Source of the DNA: Pectobacterium sp013449375
GTDB taxonomy: Bacteria; Pseudomonadota; Gammaproteobacteria; Enterobacterales; Enterobacteriaceae
DNA: 64,000 nt
Strand: one strand, 5' to 3'
Assembly: GCF_048593165.1 (NCBI RefSeq)
Contig: NZ_CP184271.1
Below are positions 33,500-42,467 of this stretch, piece after piece. Both the position numbers and the translations under genes were made by a program. Under the pieces are notes generated by a model. That model did not search any database. It saw only the letters and a list, made by a program, of their open reading frames with translations, and was not told the DNA's origin. Each line of letters begins with the position of its first letter. The first letter of the stretch is position 1.

Positions 33500-35119
33500 A
33501 TGAGCGATATCCCTTACCAGTCGATAGCGATTTATGAGAAACCAGAATCCCAGTATTCTGCTTCTGGGCTGCATAACATCAAACTGACTCCACTTTTTAT
33601 CGTTGTTTTTTCTGGTGTTTTGCTGCTTTTTGCCTTGGCGATCTCCACATCATCGTATTTTCTTAAGCAGGCCGAGCTGTCGTTAAATGAGTCTACGCTG
33701 GAATTAAATGTGCGAATGGAGTTAGTGGATAGCGCTAACCATATGCGTGCGGCGCGTATGAATTTGCTTCATGCGGTAAATCATTTACGTAATGGTCTTA
33801 CTGATAACTATAACGCCAGCATGAAAGCCGCAGAGGAGCGCCTGTCGCTGTCTCAGCAAATGTTTAACGGATATCAAAATAGATCGGCTCGTTCTGATGT
33901 CGAACTGGCTCGCGATAATGAATTAAAAGCACGTTATAGTGACTATGTTGAGCGTGGGATAAAACCTATGTTTGACATCGCGAAAAAAGGGAATGTCGAA
34001 GAACTCAACGCATTTGAATCGACAGTGATGTCTAAATTGGATGATGACTATGATGTGCCGTTGAAAGCGTCCTACCTTTATCGGGTTGAGATGGCAAAAA
34101 ATATTAATGTGACGGCAGAAAGGAATTCGACACTGGGATATACGCTCATGACGGGGGCCTTTATTTTAGCCATCGTATTAACAGGTATGACGTTCTTATT
34201 AATTCGTCGCGTCATTATTAACCCAGTTCAGTATTGGGTATCACGCATACAGGCGATTGCACAGGGCGATTTAACGCGCGCGAGCGTGGCTGTAGGCAGC
34301 AATGAAATCGGTATTCTGGGAAGCAACATCCAGCAAATGCAGGATTCGCTCTCTGAAACGGTCGGCTCGGTACGTGATAGTGCAGAGTCGATTCACAGCA
34401 GTTCGACGAAAATTGCTGTCGGCAATACAGATCTGTCTGCTCGAACGGAACAACAAGCCGCGGCGCTGGCAGAAACGGCGGCCAGCATGGAACAACTGAC
34501 GGCTGCGGTGAAGCAGAATACCGATAATGCGCACCATGCCAGCGTTGTGGCGACGGATACCTCAGCCAAAGCCGTTAAGGGCGGCAGTATTGTGGAACAG
34601 GTTGTTGGGTCTATGTCGGAGATTGCCAGAAGTTCGGACAAAATTTCTGAAATCATCGCGCTTATTAACGGGATTGCTTTCCAGACCAATATTCTGGCGC
34701 TGAATGCGGCGGTTGAAGCCGCCAGAGCGGGTGAGCAGGGCAAAGGTTTCGCGGTGGTGGCAGGAGAAGTGCGTAATCTGGCACAGCGCTCAGCTAACGC
34801 CGCAACGGAAATTGCCACGTTGATTAAAGAATCCGAAACCAGAGTAACGGAAGGAACAACGTTGGCGTCTGAAGCGGGTAAAGCAATGGCCGAAATTGTC
34901 TCTGAAATTAATAACGTCACCCGCATTATCAATGAGATCGCGCTGGCTTCAGATGAACAAAGCAGCGGTATCAATCAGGTGTCGTTAGCGATATCAGAAA
35001 TGGATCGGGTCACGCAACAGAATGCGACGCTGGTGCTGGAGGCGTCCTCGTCTGCCGCCTCGCTGGAGCAGCAGGCCGAGCGGTTGAATATTGGGGTGTC
35101 CCGATTTCATCTGATGTAA
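33500..35119 (+). CDS. Methyl-accepting chemotaxis protein
   Basis: 539 residues. A membrane helix (FIVVFSGVLLLFALAI) precedes a periplasmic four-helix-bundle ligand domain of the Tar/Tsr type (about 55-205), a second helix (LMTGAFILAIVLTGMTFLLIRR), a HAMP domain (INPVQYWVSRIQAIAQGDLTR) and the signalling coiled coil. The hairpin tip (about 383-430) carries INGIAFQTNILALNAAVEAARAGEQGKGFAVVAGEVRNLAQRSA. The C terminus ends SRFHLM, without the NWETF-type CheR tether. The ligand is unknown. The start at 33500 is preferred; ATG 33488 and 33425 are in frame with no better ribosome sites. It is a single-gene unit with its own terminator. Confidence 0.93.
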   Translation: MSDIPYQSIAIYEKPESQYSASGLHNIKLTPLFIVVFSGVLLLFALAISTSSYFLKQAELSLNESTLELNVRMELVDSANHMRAARMNLLHAVNHLRNGLTDNYNASMKAAEERLSLSQQMFNGYQNRSARSDVELARDNELKARYSDYVERGIKPMFDIAKKGNVEELNAFESTVMSKLDDDYDVPLKASYLYRVEMAKNINVTAERNSTLGYTLMTGAFILAIVLTGMTFLLIRRVIINPVQYWVSRIQAIAQGDLTRASVAVGSNEIGILGSNIQQMQDSLSETVGSVRDSAESIHSSSTKIAVGNTDLSARTEQQAAALAETAASMEQLTAAVKQNTDNAHHASVVATDTSAKAVKGGSIVEQVVGSMSEIARSSDKISEIIALINGIAFQTNILALNAAVEAARAGEQGKGFAVVAGEVRNLAQRSANAATEIATLIKESETRVTEGTTLASEAGKAMAEIVSEINNVTRIINEIALASDEQSSGINQVSLAISEMDRVTQQNATLVLEASSSAASLEQQAERLNIGVSRFHLM

Positions 35120-35150
35120 TCCAGTTGGTAAATGTAGTCCGGTTGGTAAA
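35115..35150. repeat. 18-bp tandem duplication over the chemoreceptor stop codon
   Basis: Adjacent 18-bp units, 16 of 18 bases alike (TGTAATCCAGTTGGTAAA and TGTAGTCCGGTTGGTAAA). The first contains the stop codon. Confidence 0.9.
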
Positions 35151-35187
35151 AAGGCCAACGTGGTAAAAGACACGAATCATCATTCAT

Positions 35188-35217
35188 AGCCAGCAGCCCC
35201 ATCGCTGGCTTTTTTTC
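35188..35217 (+). terminator. Terminator of the chemoreceptor gene
   Basis: AGCCAGC/GCTGGCT stem with a 9-nt loop and a T run, 69 bp after the stop. Confidence 0.85.
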
Positions 35218-35357
35218 GCTGTTTTTTCCAGCATGGGGATATGAATCTGCTTCTGATAGAATCAGTGAGCAGGTGCGCGGTTGATAGCGATAAAGACATA
35301 TGCCGATGTCGCTTCTCTGCCAGAGCAATTTTGTACAAACGATAAGAGGGTTAACGC

Positions 35358-36197
35358 GTGCATAAAAAGCCGGTAGTGCAAGAGCAGACACACTTCAGAC
35401 ATCTGGAGGCGCTCGGCGGGCTGGATATGTTGCAGGCACAATATTATCAGCAGCGCTTTCCTCGTCATGTCCATGATACCTATTGTATTAGCGTGATTGA
35501 GCAGGGCGCTCAGCGTTTTTATCGTTCTGGTGCAGAGCACGTTGCGCCCAAAGGCGACATCATTCTGGTGAATGCGGACGATGTGCACACGGGGAGTTCG
35601 GAGGTCGAAACCGGCTGGGCTTATCGTGCTATTTATCCGCATCCCGATCTTTTTCGCTCGATTAATCAGGATCTGCAACGCGCAAAAGATTCCATACCGT
35701 GGTTCCCCGACGCCGTTGTTCATGACCCTGGCCTGTCGGACCAGTTGCTGATGACGTTCAATATGCTTGCTCAACCGGGCAATCTGTTATTGAAAGAAAC
35801 GCTGCTGTTGTCGTCATTAACCTGGCTGACGATGCGCTATAGCAAGACGCGCCTGACGCCACAGACGCTGCCTGTTGCGACCCAAAATATACTGAATGTT
35901 AAAGCCTTTATGGACAGCTACCCTGAGAGAGAACTGGCCCTCGTTGAATTGGCCGCGCTGGCCGAACTCAGCGTCTGGCACTTCTTACGACAGTTTAAAG
36001 CGGTGGTGGGGATTACGCCTCATGCTTATTTGATTCAGGCTCGTCTGCGCAAAGCTAAAGCATTGTTGCGTAAAGGCGATACGATCCTCGATGTTTCCGT
36101 ACGGTGCGGTTTTACCGATCAAAGCCACTTCCATCGCCATTTCAAAAATTCTCTGGGGCTGACGCCGGGCGAGTTTGCGAAAGGTAATTCACGCTAA
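35358..36197 (+). CDS. AraC-family transcriptional regulator
   Basis: 279 residues, GTG start with AAGAGGG 7 nt upstream. An N-terminal cupin-type ligand domain (HVHDTYCISVIEQGAQRFYRSGAEHVAPKGDIILVNADDVHTG) is followed by two HTH motifs (LAALAELSVWHFLRQFKAVVGITPHAYLIQARL and ILDVSVRCGFTDQSHFHRHFKNSLGLTPGEF). It resembles regulators found next to LysE or AzlCD exporters. It directly precedes azlCD on the same strand, 101 bp away, and is likely to control them; the effector may be a branched-chain or other amino acid (inference). Confidence 0.9.
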   Translation: MHKKPVVQEQTHFRHLEALGGLDMLQAQYYQQRFPRHVHDTYCISVIEQGAQRFYRSGAEHVAPKGDIILVNADDVHTGSSEVETGWAYRAIYPHPDLFRSINQDLQRAKDSIPWFPDAVVHDPGLSDQLLMTFNMLAQPGNLLLKETLLLSSLTWLTMRYSKTRLTPQTLPVATQNILNVKAFMDSYPERELALVELAALAELSVWHFLRQFKAVVGITPHAYLIQARLRKAKALLRKGDTILDVSVRCGFTDQSHFHRHFKNSLGLTPGEFAKGNSR

Positions 36198-36298
36198 ACG
36201 CCATCCCTATTCTGGGCGTAGCAAATTCATCCAATACTCTTAAAAAACGTTTTGTTAGTTTTCCCGCTATCGATTTATTGATGATAGTGCAATGTTAT

Positions 36299-37033
36299 AT
36301 GGAAAATACCGTAGTCCATTCATCTTCTGTAGCAAAAGACACAATGAGCCCGTGGAAGCATTTTATGACGGGGGTGGTTGAGATGCTGCCGCTCTGTTTA
36401 TCCGTTGTGCCCTGGGGGATTCTGGCTGGATCGATGGCAATCCAGTCGGGATTATCCGTCGGACAAAGTATCGGAATGTCCGCGATTATTTTCGCGGGAG
36501 CGGCGCAATTAGTCTCGTTGGGATTGTTGATGTCTGGGGCGAATGTCGCGACACTATTAATCTCCGTCTTTTTTATCACTGCACAGCACCTGATATATGG
36601 CCTGACGCTGCGTGAATATGTTTCAACGTTGAAATTAAGAAAACGGCTTCCTATCGGTTTTTTATTATCAGACGAACTTTTTGCACTCAGTGAAAAGAAA
36701 GACAGGAAGAACAACGTTAGTACCAGCTATTTAATCGGTGCGGGTTTCACCTTTTATATATTTTGGAATATCTTCAGCATCATGGGTGTGCTTATGGCGT
36801 CTTCTGTGCCTGATTTAGATAAGTATCATCTTGATTATTCTATCGTTGCCACGTTTATCACTATTGTTGTGCCGATGATAAAGAAGATCAGTACCTTCTC
36901 TGGCGTTCTGTTTTCTCTGCTGCTATCGATGCTATTGAGTTATTTCAAGATAGAAGGCGCCATCGCTGTCGCCGGTGTTGGCGGCATGTTTTTCTCTGTA
37001 TTCATCGCGACCGTGCTTAAGGAAGAAAAATGA
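36299..37033 (+). CDS. azlC: AzlC-family branched-chain amino-acid exporter, large subunit
   Basis: 244 residues with about six membrane helices. The AzlC/YgaZ signatures are visible: PLCLSVVPWGILAGSMAIQSGLS, AIIFAGAAQLVSLGLL, FFITAQHLIYGLTLREYV and FLLSDELFALS. With the small partner AzlD (YgaH in E. coli) it exports valine, leucine or isoleucine. The start is uncertain: ATG 36299 has a weak ribosome site, and ATG 36281 is also in frame. It overlaps azlD by ATGA. The symbol is by family; the substrate is not proven. Confidence 0.88.
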   Translation: MENTVVHSSSVAKDTMSPWKHFMTGVVEMLPLCLSVVPWGILAGSMAIQSGLSVGQSIGMSAIIFAGAAQLVSLGLLMSGANVATLLISVFFITAQHLIYGLTLREYVSTLKLRKRLPIGFLLSDELFALSEKKDRKNNVSTSYLIGAGFTFYIFWNIFSIMGVLMASSVPDLDKYHLDYSIVATFITIVVPMIKKISTFSGVLFSLLLSMLLSYFKIEGAIAVAGVGGMFFSVFIATVLKEEK

Positions 37034-37341
37034 GTTGGTTATTGATATTCGTTCTGGCAGGGATCGTGTTTTTTAATCGCTATATCTTTCTCGAACCTGC
37101 GGTGCCGGTAAAAATTCCGGTTTTACTCCATCGAGCATTAAAGTATTCCGCACCATGCTTACTCACTGCTATTTGCGGCCCGATTATTTTAATGGATCAC
37201 GGCGTGATTCGTGCTTTTCCTGATAACCCATATTTTCTCGGCGCGATAGTGAGTGTGGTGATTTCCTTTTTTATCAGAAATATTGTGGCCGCGGTACTCT
37301 TGAGTATGCTGGCTTTTTATCTAATTGCCGCGCTGTTGTAA
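37030..37341 (+). CDS. azlD: AzlD-family small subunit of branched-chain amino-acid exporter
   Basis: 103 residues, three to four membrane helices, start overlapping the azlC stop (ATGA). FFNRYIFLEPAVPVKIPVLLHRALKYSAPCLLTAI is the typical AzlD N-terminal half. Acts only with AzlC. No clear terminator follows; the next 320 bp hold the hairpin chain before leuD. Confidence 0.87.
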   Translation: MSWLLIFVLAGIVFFNRYIFLEPAVPVKIPVLLHRALKYSAPCLLTAICGPIILMDHGVIRAFPDNPYFLGAIVSVVISFFIRNIVAAVLLSMLAFYLIAALL

Positions 37342-37660
37342 TCCACGTCATTCTTCCAAAAGAAAAAGCCCACAGGAAGTCATGCAGGCTCAGGCTGTTG
37401 ATAAACCTATTTGCCGAACGAAAACGGTAGTAACGGAATAGAAGAGTAAAGCGTTTGCGCCATGGACAAAAACGTCAGGAACGTTTTTGAACGTCGCTTG
37501 CGACGACCCTGCAAGGGTGAATCTCAGGGATGAGATTCATATCTGCGCAATCCGAGCGAACAGGGATGTGTTTACAGCGTCTTTACGATCTATCCGTTAC
37601 TACCGCTCTATGGACTTTGTCAGCCCTGAAGAGGGCTTCAGAGCTATTTGTAATCTCAAA
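37342..37660. repeat. Non-coding region with a chain of five perfect hairpins
   Basis: Between azlD and convergent leuD. Successive perfect stems are AAAAACGT/ACGTTTTT (37468-37488), CGTCG/CGACG (37492-37505), ACCCT/AGGGT (37506-37518), GAATCTCA/TGAGATTC (37519-37538) and AGCCCT/AGGGCT (37622-37637). The first four are almost contiguous. No poly-T tail follows them. This looks like a modular palindromic element rather than a simple terminator. Confidence 0.75.
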
Positions 37661-38263
37661 TCAGTTCAAAAAGGCAGGCTGATTCTTTTCATATTCGGTG
37701 ATAGACGCTTCGTGTTGCAGTGTCAGTCCGATGCTGTCCAACCCGTTTATCATGCAGTGACGGCGGAAACTGTCGATTTCAAACGGATAGCTTTTGCTGC
37801 CCGCCTGCACGACCTGATTTTCCAGATCGACCGTGAAGTTAATGCCTTCCTGCCCGTCAACCAGCTTGAACAGCTCGTCTACTTCCTCGTCGCTCAGTTT
37901 CACCGGCAGCAACTGGTTGTTAAACGAGTTGCCGTAGAAGATATCGGCGAAGCTTGGCGCGATAACGACTTTGAAGCCGTAATCGGTCAGCGCCCATGGC
38001 GCATGCTCACGGGAAGAGCCGCAGCCGAAGTTTTCCCGCGCCAGCAGGATACTTGCCCCTTTGTAATGCGGCTTGTTCAGCACAAACTCAGGGTTAGGCT
38101 GTTGACCCGCATCGTCCAGAAAACGCCAGTCGTGGAACAAGTGTTGGCCGAAACCGGTACGCGTCACCTTTTGCAGAAACTGCTTGGGAATGATGGCGTC
38201 GGTATCGACGTTAGCGGCATCCAGAGGAACCACCAGACCCGTGTGTTGAGTAAATTTAGCCAT
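37661..38263 (-). CDS. leuD: 3-isopropylmalate dehydratase small subunit
   Basis: With LeuC isomerises 2-isopropylmalate to 3-isopropylmalate. 200 residues: HTGLVVPLDAANVDTDAIIPKQFLQKVTRTGFG, RENFGCGSSREHAPWAL (swivel-domain signature) and the C-terminal RRHCMINGLDSIGLTLQHE. Last gene of leuABCD, 13 bp after leuC. Confidence 0.97.
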   Translation of the reverse strand: MAKFTQHTGLVVPLDAANVDTDAIIPKQFLQKVTRTGFGQHLFHDWRFLDDAGQQPNPEFVLNKPHYKGASILLARENFGCGSSREHAPWALTDYGFKVVIAPSFADIFYGNSFNNQLLPVKLSDEEVDELFKLVDGQEGINFTVDLENQVVQAGSKSYPFEIDSFRRHCMINGLDSIGLTLQHEASITEYEKNQPAFLN

Positions 38264-38276
38264 GTTGGTTTCTCTC

Positions 38277-39677
38277 TTAATTCAACTCGCGGACGTCAGC
38301 AAAGCGACCCGTCACCGCGGCAGCCGCAGCCATTGCCGGGCTGACCAGATGGGTGCGGCCTGCGCGCCCCTGACGGCCTTCAAAATTACGGTTACTGGTT
38401 GAGGCGCAACGCTCGCCGGGGTTCAGGCGGTCATTGTTCATCGCCAGACACATGGAGCAGCCCGGTAAGCGCCACTCAAAGCCTGCTTCGATGAACACTT
38501 TATCCAGCCCTTCCAGCTCTGCCATGGTTTTTACCGGGCCGGAGCCGGGTACAACGATAGCCTGTACGCCAGCGGCGACTTTGCGCCCTTTGGCGATTTC
38601 TGCCGCAGCACGCAAATCTTCAATGCGCGAGTTGGTGCAGGAGCCAATGAAAACCTTATCGATCTTCACGTCGGTCAATTTGATGCCGGGTTGCAGATCC
38701 ATATAAGCCAGCGCTTTGGCGGCAGAGGCGCGCTCTACCGGATCGCTGAAGGAATCTGGGTTAGGGATTTCCTGATTGACGGCGATAACCTGACCGGGGT
38801 TGGTACCCCAGGTGACCTGCGGTGCGATCTGAGCAGCGTCCAGCGTGACAACCGTATCGAACTGCGCATCATCATCCGATTTCAGCGTGTTCCAGTAGGC
38901 AACGGCGGCGTCCCAGTTAGCGTCTTTCGGCGCAAACTGACGGCCTTTCAGGTAGTTGAAGGTGGTCTCGTCCGGCGCAACCAGCCCGGCTTTCGCACCC
39001 ATTTCAATCGCCATATTACACAGCGTCATACGGCCTTCCATGCTCAGCCCACGAATAGCGCTACCACAGAATTCAACGACATGACCGGTGCCGCCTGCAC
39101 TACCGGTTTTACCGATGATCGCCAGCACAATGTCTTTTGCGGTGATACCGTGTGGCGCATCGCCAGTGACTTCAATTTTCATGGTTTTGGCGCGACCCTG
39201 CTTCAGGGTTTGTGTCGCCAGCACATGTTCCACTTCTGACGTACCGATACCGAAAGCCAGTGAACCAAACGCGCCGTGTGTTGCCGTATGGGAGTCACCG
39301 CAGACGATGGTCATACCCGGCAGCGTCATTCCCTGCTCAGGCCCGATAACGTGAACGATACCCTGATACGGGTGGTTCAGGTCATACAGCTGAACGCCGA
39401 ATTCCGCACAGTTTTTGATTAATTCCTGCATCTGAATGCGGGCCATCTCGCCACTGGCGTTGATGTCTTTGGTCTGCGTGGACACGTTGTGGTCCATGGT
39501 CGCGAAGGTTTTCCCCGGCTGACGAACCTTGCGGCCCATCGCGCGCAGGCCGTCGAAAGCTTGCGGGGAAGTCACTTCGTGTACCAGGTGTCTGTCGATA
39601 TACAGCAGCGGCGTTTCGTTTGGCGCTTCATGAACCACGTGCGCGTCGAACAATTTTTGATATAACGTCTTACCCAT
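38277..39677 (-). CDS. leuC: 3-isopropylmalate dehydratase large subunit
   Basis: The aconitase-fold subunit carrying the 4Fe-4S cluster. 466 residues, identical in length to E. coli. CGDSHTATHGAFGSLAFGIGTSEVEHVLATQ is visible, the cluster cysteines lie in FIGSCTNSRIEDLRAAA and GCSMCLAMN, and the end shows the NRNFEGRQG substrate loop. Separated from leuB by 2 bp. Confidence 0.98.
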   Translation of the reverse strand: MGKTLYQKLFDAHVVHEAPNETPLLYIDRHLVHEVTSPQAFDGLRAMGRKVRQPGKTFATMDHNVSTQTKDINASGEMARIQMQELIKNCAEFGVQLYDLNHPYQGIVHVIGPEQGMTLPGMTIVCGDSHTATHGAFGSLAFGIGTSEVEHVLATQTLKQGRAKTMKIEVTGDAPHGITAKDIVLAIIGKTGSAGGTGHVVEFCGSAIRGLSMEGRMTLCNMAIEMGAKAGLVAPDETTFNYLKGRQFAPKDANWDAAVAYWNTLKSDDDAQFDTVVTLDAAQIAPQVTWGTNPGQVIAVNQEIPNPDSFSDPVERASAAKALAYMDLQPGIKLTDVKIDKVFIGSCTNSRIEDLRAAAEIAKGRKVAAGVQAIVVPGSGPVKTMAELEGLDKVFIEAGFEWRLPGCSMCLAMNNDRLNPGERCASTSNRNFEGRQGRAGRTHLVSPAMAAAAAVTGRFADVRELN

Positions 39678-39679
39678 GG

Positions 39680-40771
39680 TTATGCCCCTTGCGCCACAAA
39701 ACGCGCAATCACGTCGCCCATTTCATTGGTACCGATCGCGTTGCTGGCACTGGCCAGATCGGCGGTACGATAGCCTTCAGCCAGTGCGGTATTGACCGCT
39801 TTTTCGATCGCGTCTGCGACATCATCCGCACCCAGGCTGTAGCGCAGCAGCAGCGACAGCGACAGAATCTGTGCAATCGGATTAGCAATGTCTTTACCAG
39901 CGATATCCGGCGCGGAACCGCCAGCCGGTTCGTACAAACCGAAGCCTTCTTCGTTCAGGCTTGCGGAAGGCAGCATGCCCATTGAACCGGTAATCATGGC
40001 GCACTCGTCGGACAGAATGTCACCGAACAGGTTAGAACACAGCATCACGTCAAACTGAGACGGATCTTTGATTAACTGCATTGTCGCGTTATCGATATAC
40101 AGATGGGACAGCTTCACATCTGGATAGGATTGGGCGACTTCCGTGACGATCTCACGCCACATAATCGAGCTTTGCAGCACGTTGGCTTTATCGATAGAGG
40201 TCACGATGCTGCGACGTTTGCGAGCGGATTCAAACGCGATGTGCGCGATACGCTCAATCTCGAAACGGTGGTACACCTCGGTATCGAAAGCACGCTCATA
40301 CTGGCCGCTACCTTCACGCCCTTTTGGCTGGCCGAAGTAAATGCCGCCCGTCAGTTCACGGACGCACAGAATATCAAAACCTTTCGCGGCGATGTCGCTA
40401 CGCAGTGGGCAAAACGCTTCCAGCCCCTGATACAGGCGAGCAGGGCGCAGGTTGCTGAACAGTTTGAAGTGTTTACGCAAAGGCAACAACGCACCGCGCT
40501 CCGGCTGCTCTGCCGGTGGCAGGTGTTCCCATTTCGGGCCGCCCACGGAACCAAACAGAATCGCATCGGCCTGCTCGCAGCCCGCGACGGTCGCTTGCGG
40601 CAGCGGCGTGCCCTGACGGTCAATAGCGATACCGCCAACGTCATATTCGCTGGTGGTAATGCGGATGCCAAAACGCTGACGTACCGCATCCAGCACTTTG
40701 TACGCCTGTGCCATTACTTCTGGGCCAATGCCGTCTCCGGGTAAAACGGCGATATGGTAGCTCTTTGTCAT
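39680..40771 (-). CDS. leuB: 3-isopropylmalate dehydrogenase
   Basis: Oxidatively decarboxylates 3-isopropylmalate to 2-ketoisocaproate with NAD. 363 residues, as in E. coli: VLPGDGIGPEVMAQ, LRKHFKLFSNLRPARLYQGLEAFCPLR, RELTGGIYFGQPKG, DKANVLQSSIMWREIV, and the metal-binding SNLFGDILSDECAMITGSMGMLPSASL. The ATG overlaps the leuA stop (TGATG); a GTG one codon earlier is possible. Confidence 0.98.
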   Translation of the reverse strand: MTKSYHIAVLPGDGIGPEVMAQAYKVLDAVRQRFGIRITTSEYDVGGIAIDRQGTPLPQATVAGCEQADAILFGSVGGPKWEHLPPAEQPERGALLPLRKHFKLFSNLRPARLYQGLEAFCPLRSDIAAKGFDILCVRELTGGIYFGQPKGREGSGQYERAFDTEVYHRFEIERIAHIAFESARKRRSIVTSIDKANVLQSSIMWREIVTEVAQSYPDVKLSHLYIDNATMQLIKDPSQFDVMLCSNLFGDILSDECAMITGSMGMLPSASLNEEGFGLYEPAGGSAPDIAGKDIANPIAQILSLSLLLRYSLGADDVADAIEKAVNTALAEGYRTADLASASNAIGTNEMGDVIARFVAQGA

Positions 40772-42369
40772 CACACTGTTTCCTGACTGTTTTGTTGTTT
40801 GCTATCGTTTTGTTGTTGGTTATTGTGCTGCTGCAGACGTTGAATTTCTTTTTCTACCTGCTGAGCACGCTTGATGTTGTTTAATACATTTACCATTGCC
40901 TGTGCGGAAGATTCAACGATATCCGTCGCCAGACCGACACCGTGGAAACGGCGGCCCTGATAATCCGCAACGATATCAACCTGACCCAGTGCATCGCGCC
41001 CCTGACCTTTGGCGGTCAGTTGGTATTTGACCAGCGAAACCTGATAACCCGTAATGCGGTTGATCGCCTGATAAACGGCATCCACCGGGCCATTACCCGT
41101 CGCGGCTTCTGACTGGGTTTCTTCGCCGCAGATCAGTTTGACGGAGGCGGTTGCCATCACGCTGGAACCGGACTGGACGCTGAAATAATCCAGACGGTAG
41201 AACTCAGGCTCTTCCTGCTGACGGCTGATAAAGGCCAGCGCTTCCAGATCGTAATCAAAGACTTGGCCTTTCTTATCCGCCAGTTTCAGGAAGGCGGAGT
41301 ACAGATCGTCCAGATTGTAATCGCTGTCCTGATAGCCCATCTCTTCCATACGGTGTTTCACTGCGGCACGACCAGAACGGGAAGTCAGGTTCAACTGGAC
41401 TTCTTTCAGGCCGATGGATTCCGGCGTCATGATTTCGTAGTTTTCACGGTTCTTCAGCACGCCATCTTGGTGAATACCGGAAGAGTGAGCGAAAGCGTTG
41501 GCACCCACAACCGCTTTGTTAGCGGGGATAGGCATATTACAAATCTGGCTGACCAACTGGCTGGTGCGGTAGATTTCCTGATGATTAATGTTGGTGTGTA
41601 CATTCAGGATGTTATGGCGGGTTTTGATCGCCATGATGACTTCTTCCAGTGAACAGTTACCCGCACGCTCGCCGATACCGTTCAATGTGCCTTCTACCTG
41701 ACGAGCCCCGGCGTGTACCGCCGCCATGGCGTTGCCGACCGCCAAACCCAGATCGTCGTGGGTGTGAACAGAAATAATGGCTTTATCGATATTAGGAACG
41801 CGTTGGTACAACGAGGAGATGATGTTGCCGAACTCATGCGGCATGGTATAGCCGACGGTATCTGGGATGTTGATGGTGCGAGCGCCGGCGTTGATGGCGG
41901 CCTCAACCACGCGACACAAATCTGGAATTGGCGTGCGGCCCGCATCTTCGCAGGAAAACTCGACATCGTCTGTGTAGTTACGCGCGCGCTTAATCATGTA
42001 GATAGCACGTTCGATGACTTCGTCCAACGTGCTGCGCAGCTTGGTGGCGATGTGCATCGGTGAGGTGGCGATAAACGTGTGGATACGAAAGGCTTCTGCG
42101 ACACGCAGTGCTTCTGCGGCAACATCGATGTCCTTTTCGACGCAGCGGGTCAGGCCACACACACGACTGTTTTTGATATTGCGGGCAATAGTCTGAACGG
42201 ATTCAAAATCGCCGGGAGAGGACACAGGAAAGCCAACTTCCATGACATCAACGCCCATACGCTCCAGGGCAAAGGCAATTTGCAGCTTTTCTTTTACACT
42301 CAGACTTGCCTGTAAAGCCTGTTCACCATCGCGTAATGTGGTATCGAAAATAATGACTTGCTCGCTCAT
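40771..42369 (-). CDS. leuA: 2-isopropylmalate synthase
   Basis: Condenses acetyl-CoA with 2-ketoisovalerate; the leucine-inhibited first step. 532 residues: TTLRDGEQALQASLSVKEKL (metal-binding DxE region) at the N terminus, the HxH metal motif in SVHTHDDLGLAVGNAMAAV, NGIGERAGNCSLEE, and the C-terminal LeuA allosteric domain (about 390-510). The protein is about nine residues longer than E. coli LeuA and ends in a Gln/Asn-rich tail (QQHNNQQQNDSKQQN). First structural gene after the leader and attenuator. Confidence 0.97.
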   Translation of the reverse strand: MSEQVIIFDTTLRDGEQALQASLSVKEKLQIAFALERMGVDVMEVGFPVSSPGDFESVQTIARNIKNSRVCGLTRCVEKDIDVAAEALRVAEAFRIHTFIATSPMHIATKLRSTLDEVIERAIYMIKRARNYTDDVEFSCEDAGRTPIPDLCRVVEAAINAGARTINIPDTVGYTMPHEFGNIISSLYQRVPNIDKAIISVHTHDDLGLAVGNAMAAVHAGARQVEGTLNGIGERAGNCSLEEVIMAIKTRHNILNVHTNINHQEIYRTSQLVSQICNMPIPANKAVVGANAFAHSSGIHQDGVLKNRENYEIMTPESIGLKEVQLNLTSRSGRAAVKHRMEEMGYQDSDYNLDDLYSAFLKLADKKGQVFDYDLEALAFISRQQEEPEFYRLDYFSVQSGSSVMATASVKLICGEETQSEAATGNGPVDAVYQAINRITGYQVSLVKYQLTAKGQGRDALGQVDIVADYQGRRFHGVGLATDIVESSAQAMVNVLNNIKRAQQVEKEIQRLQQHNNQQQNDSKQQNSQETV

Positions 42370-42416
42370 CGGTTTAGTTCCTTGTCGTGTCTACTTGTAC
42401 TTGGCGCTCGGCGAGT

Positions 42417-42448
42417 AAAAAAAAACCCGCGCATCAGCGCGGGTTTTT
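42417..42448 (-). terminator. Transcription attenuator of leuABCD
   Basis: A 12-bp perfect stem (AAAAACCCGCGC with GCGCGGGTTTTT) and 4-nt loop, extended by a run of Ts on the minus strand, between leuL and leuA. Leucine starvation would stall the ribosome in leuL and prevent this hairpin. Confidence 0.92.
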
Positions 42449-42467
42449 GTATCGTGTGGCGAGAAAC

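Noticed and set aside
37487..38344. A 285-codon plus-strand frame covering leuD
   Set aside because: It is antisense to leuD, whose protein is unmistakable, and starts in the hairpin chain without a ribosome site. It is a shadow frame caused by GC-biased third positions.
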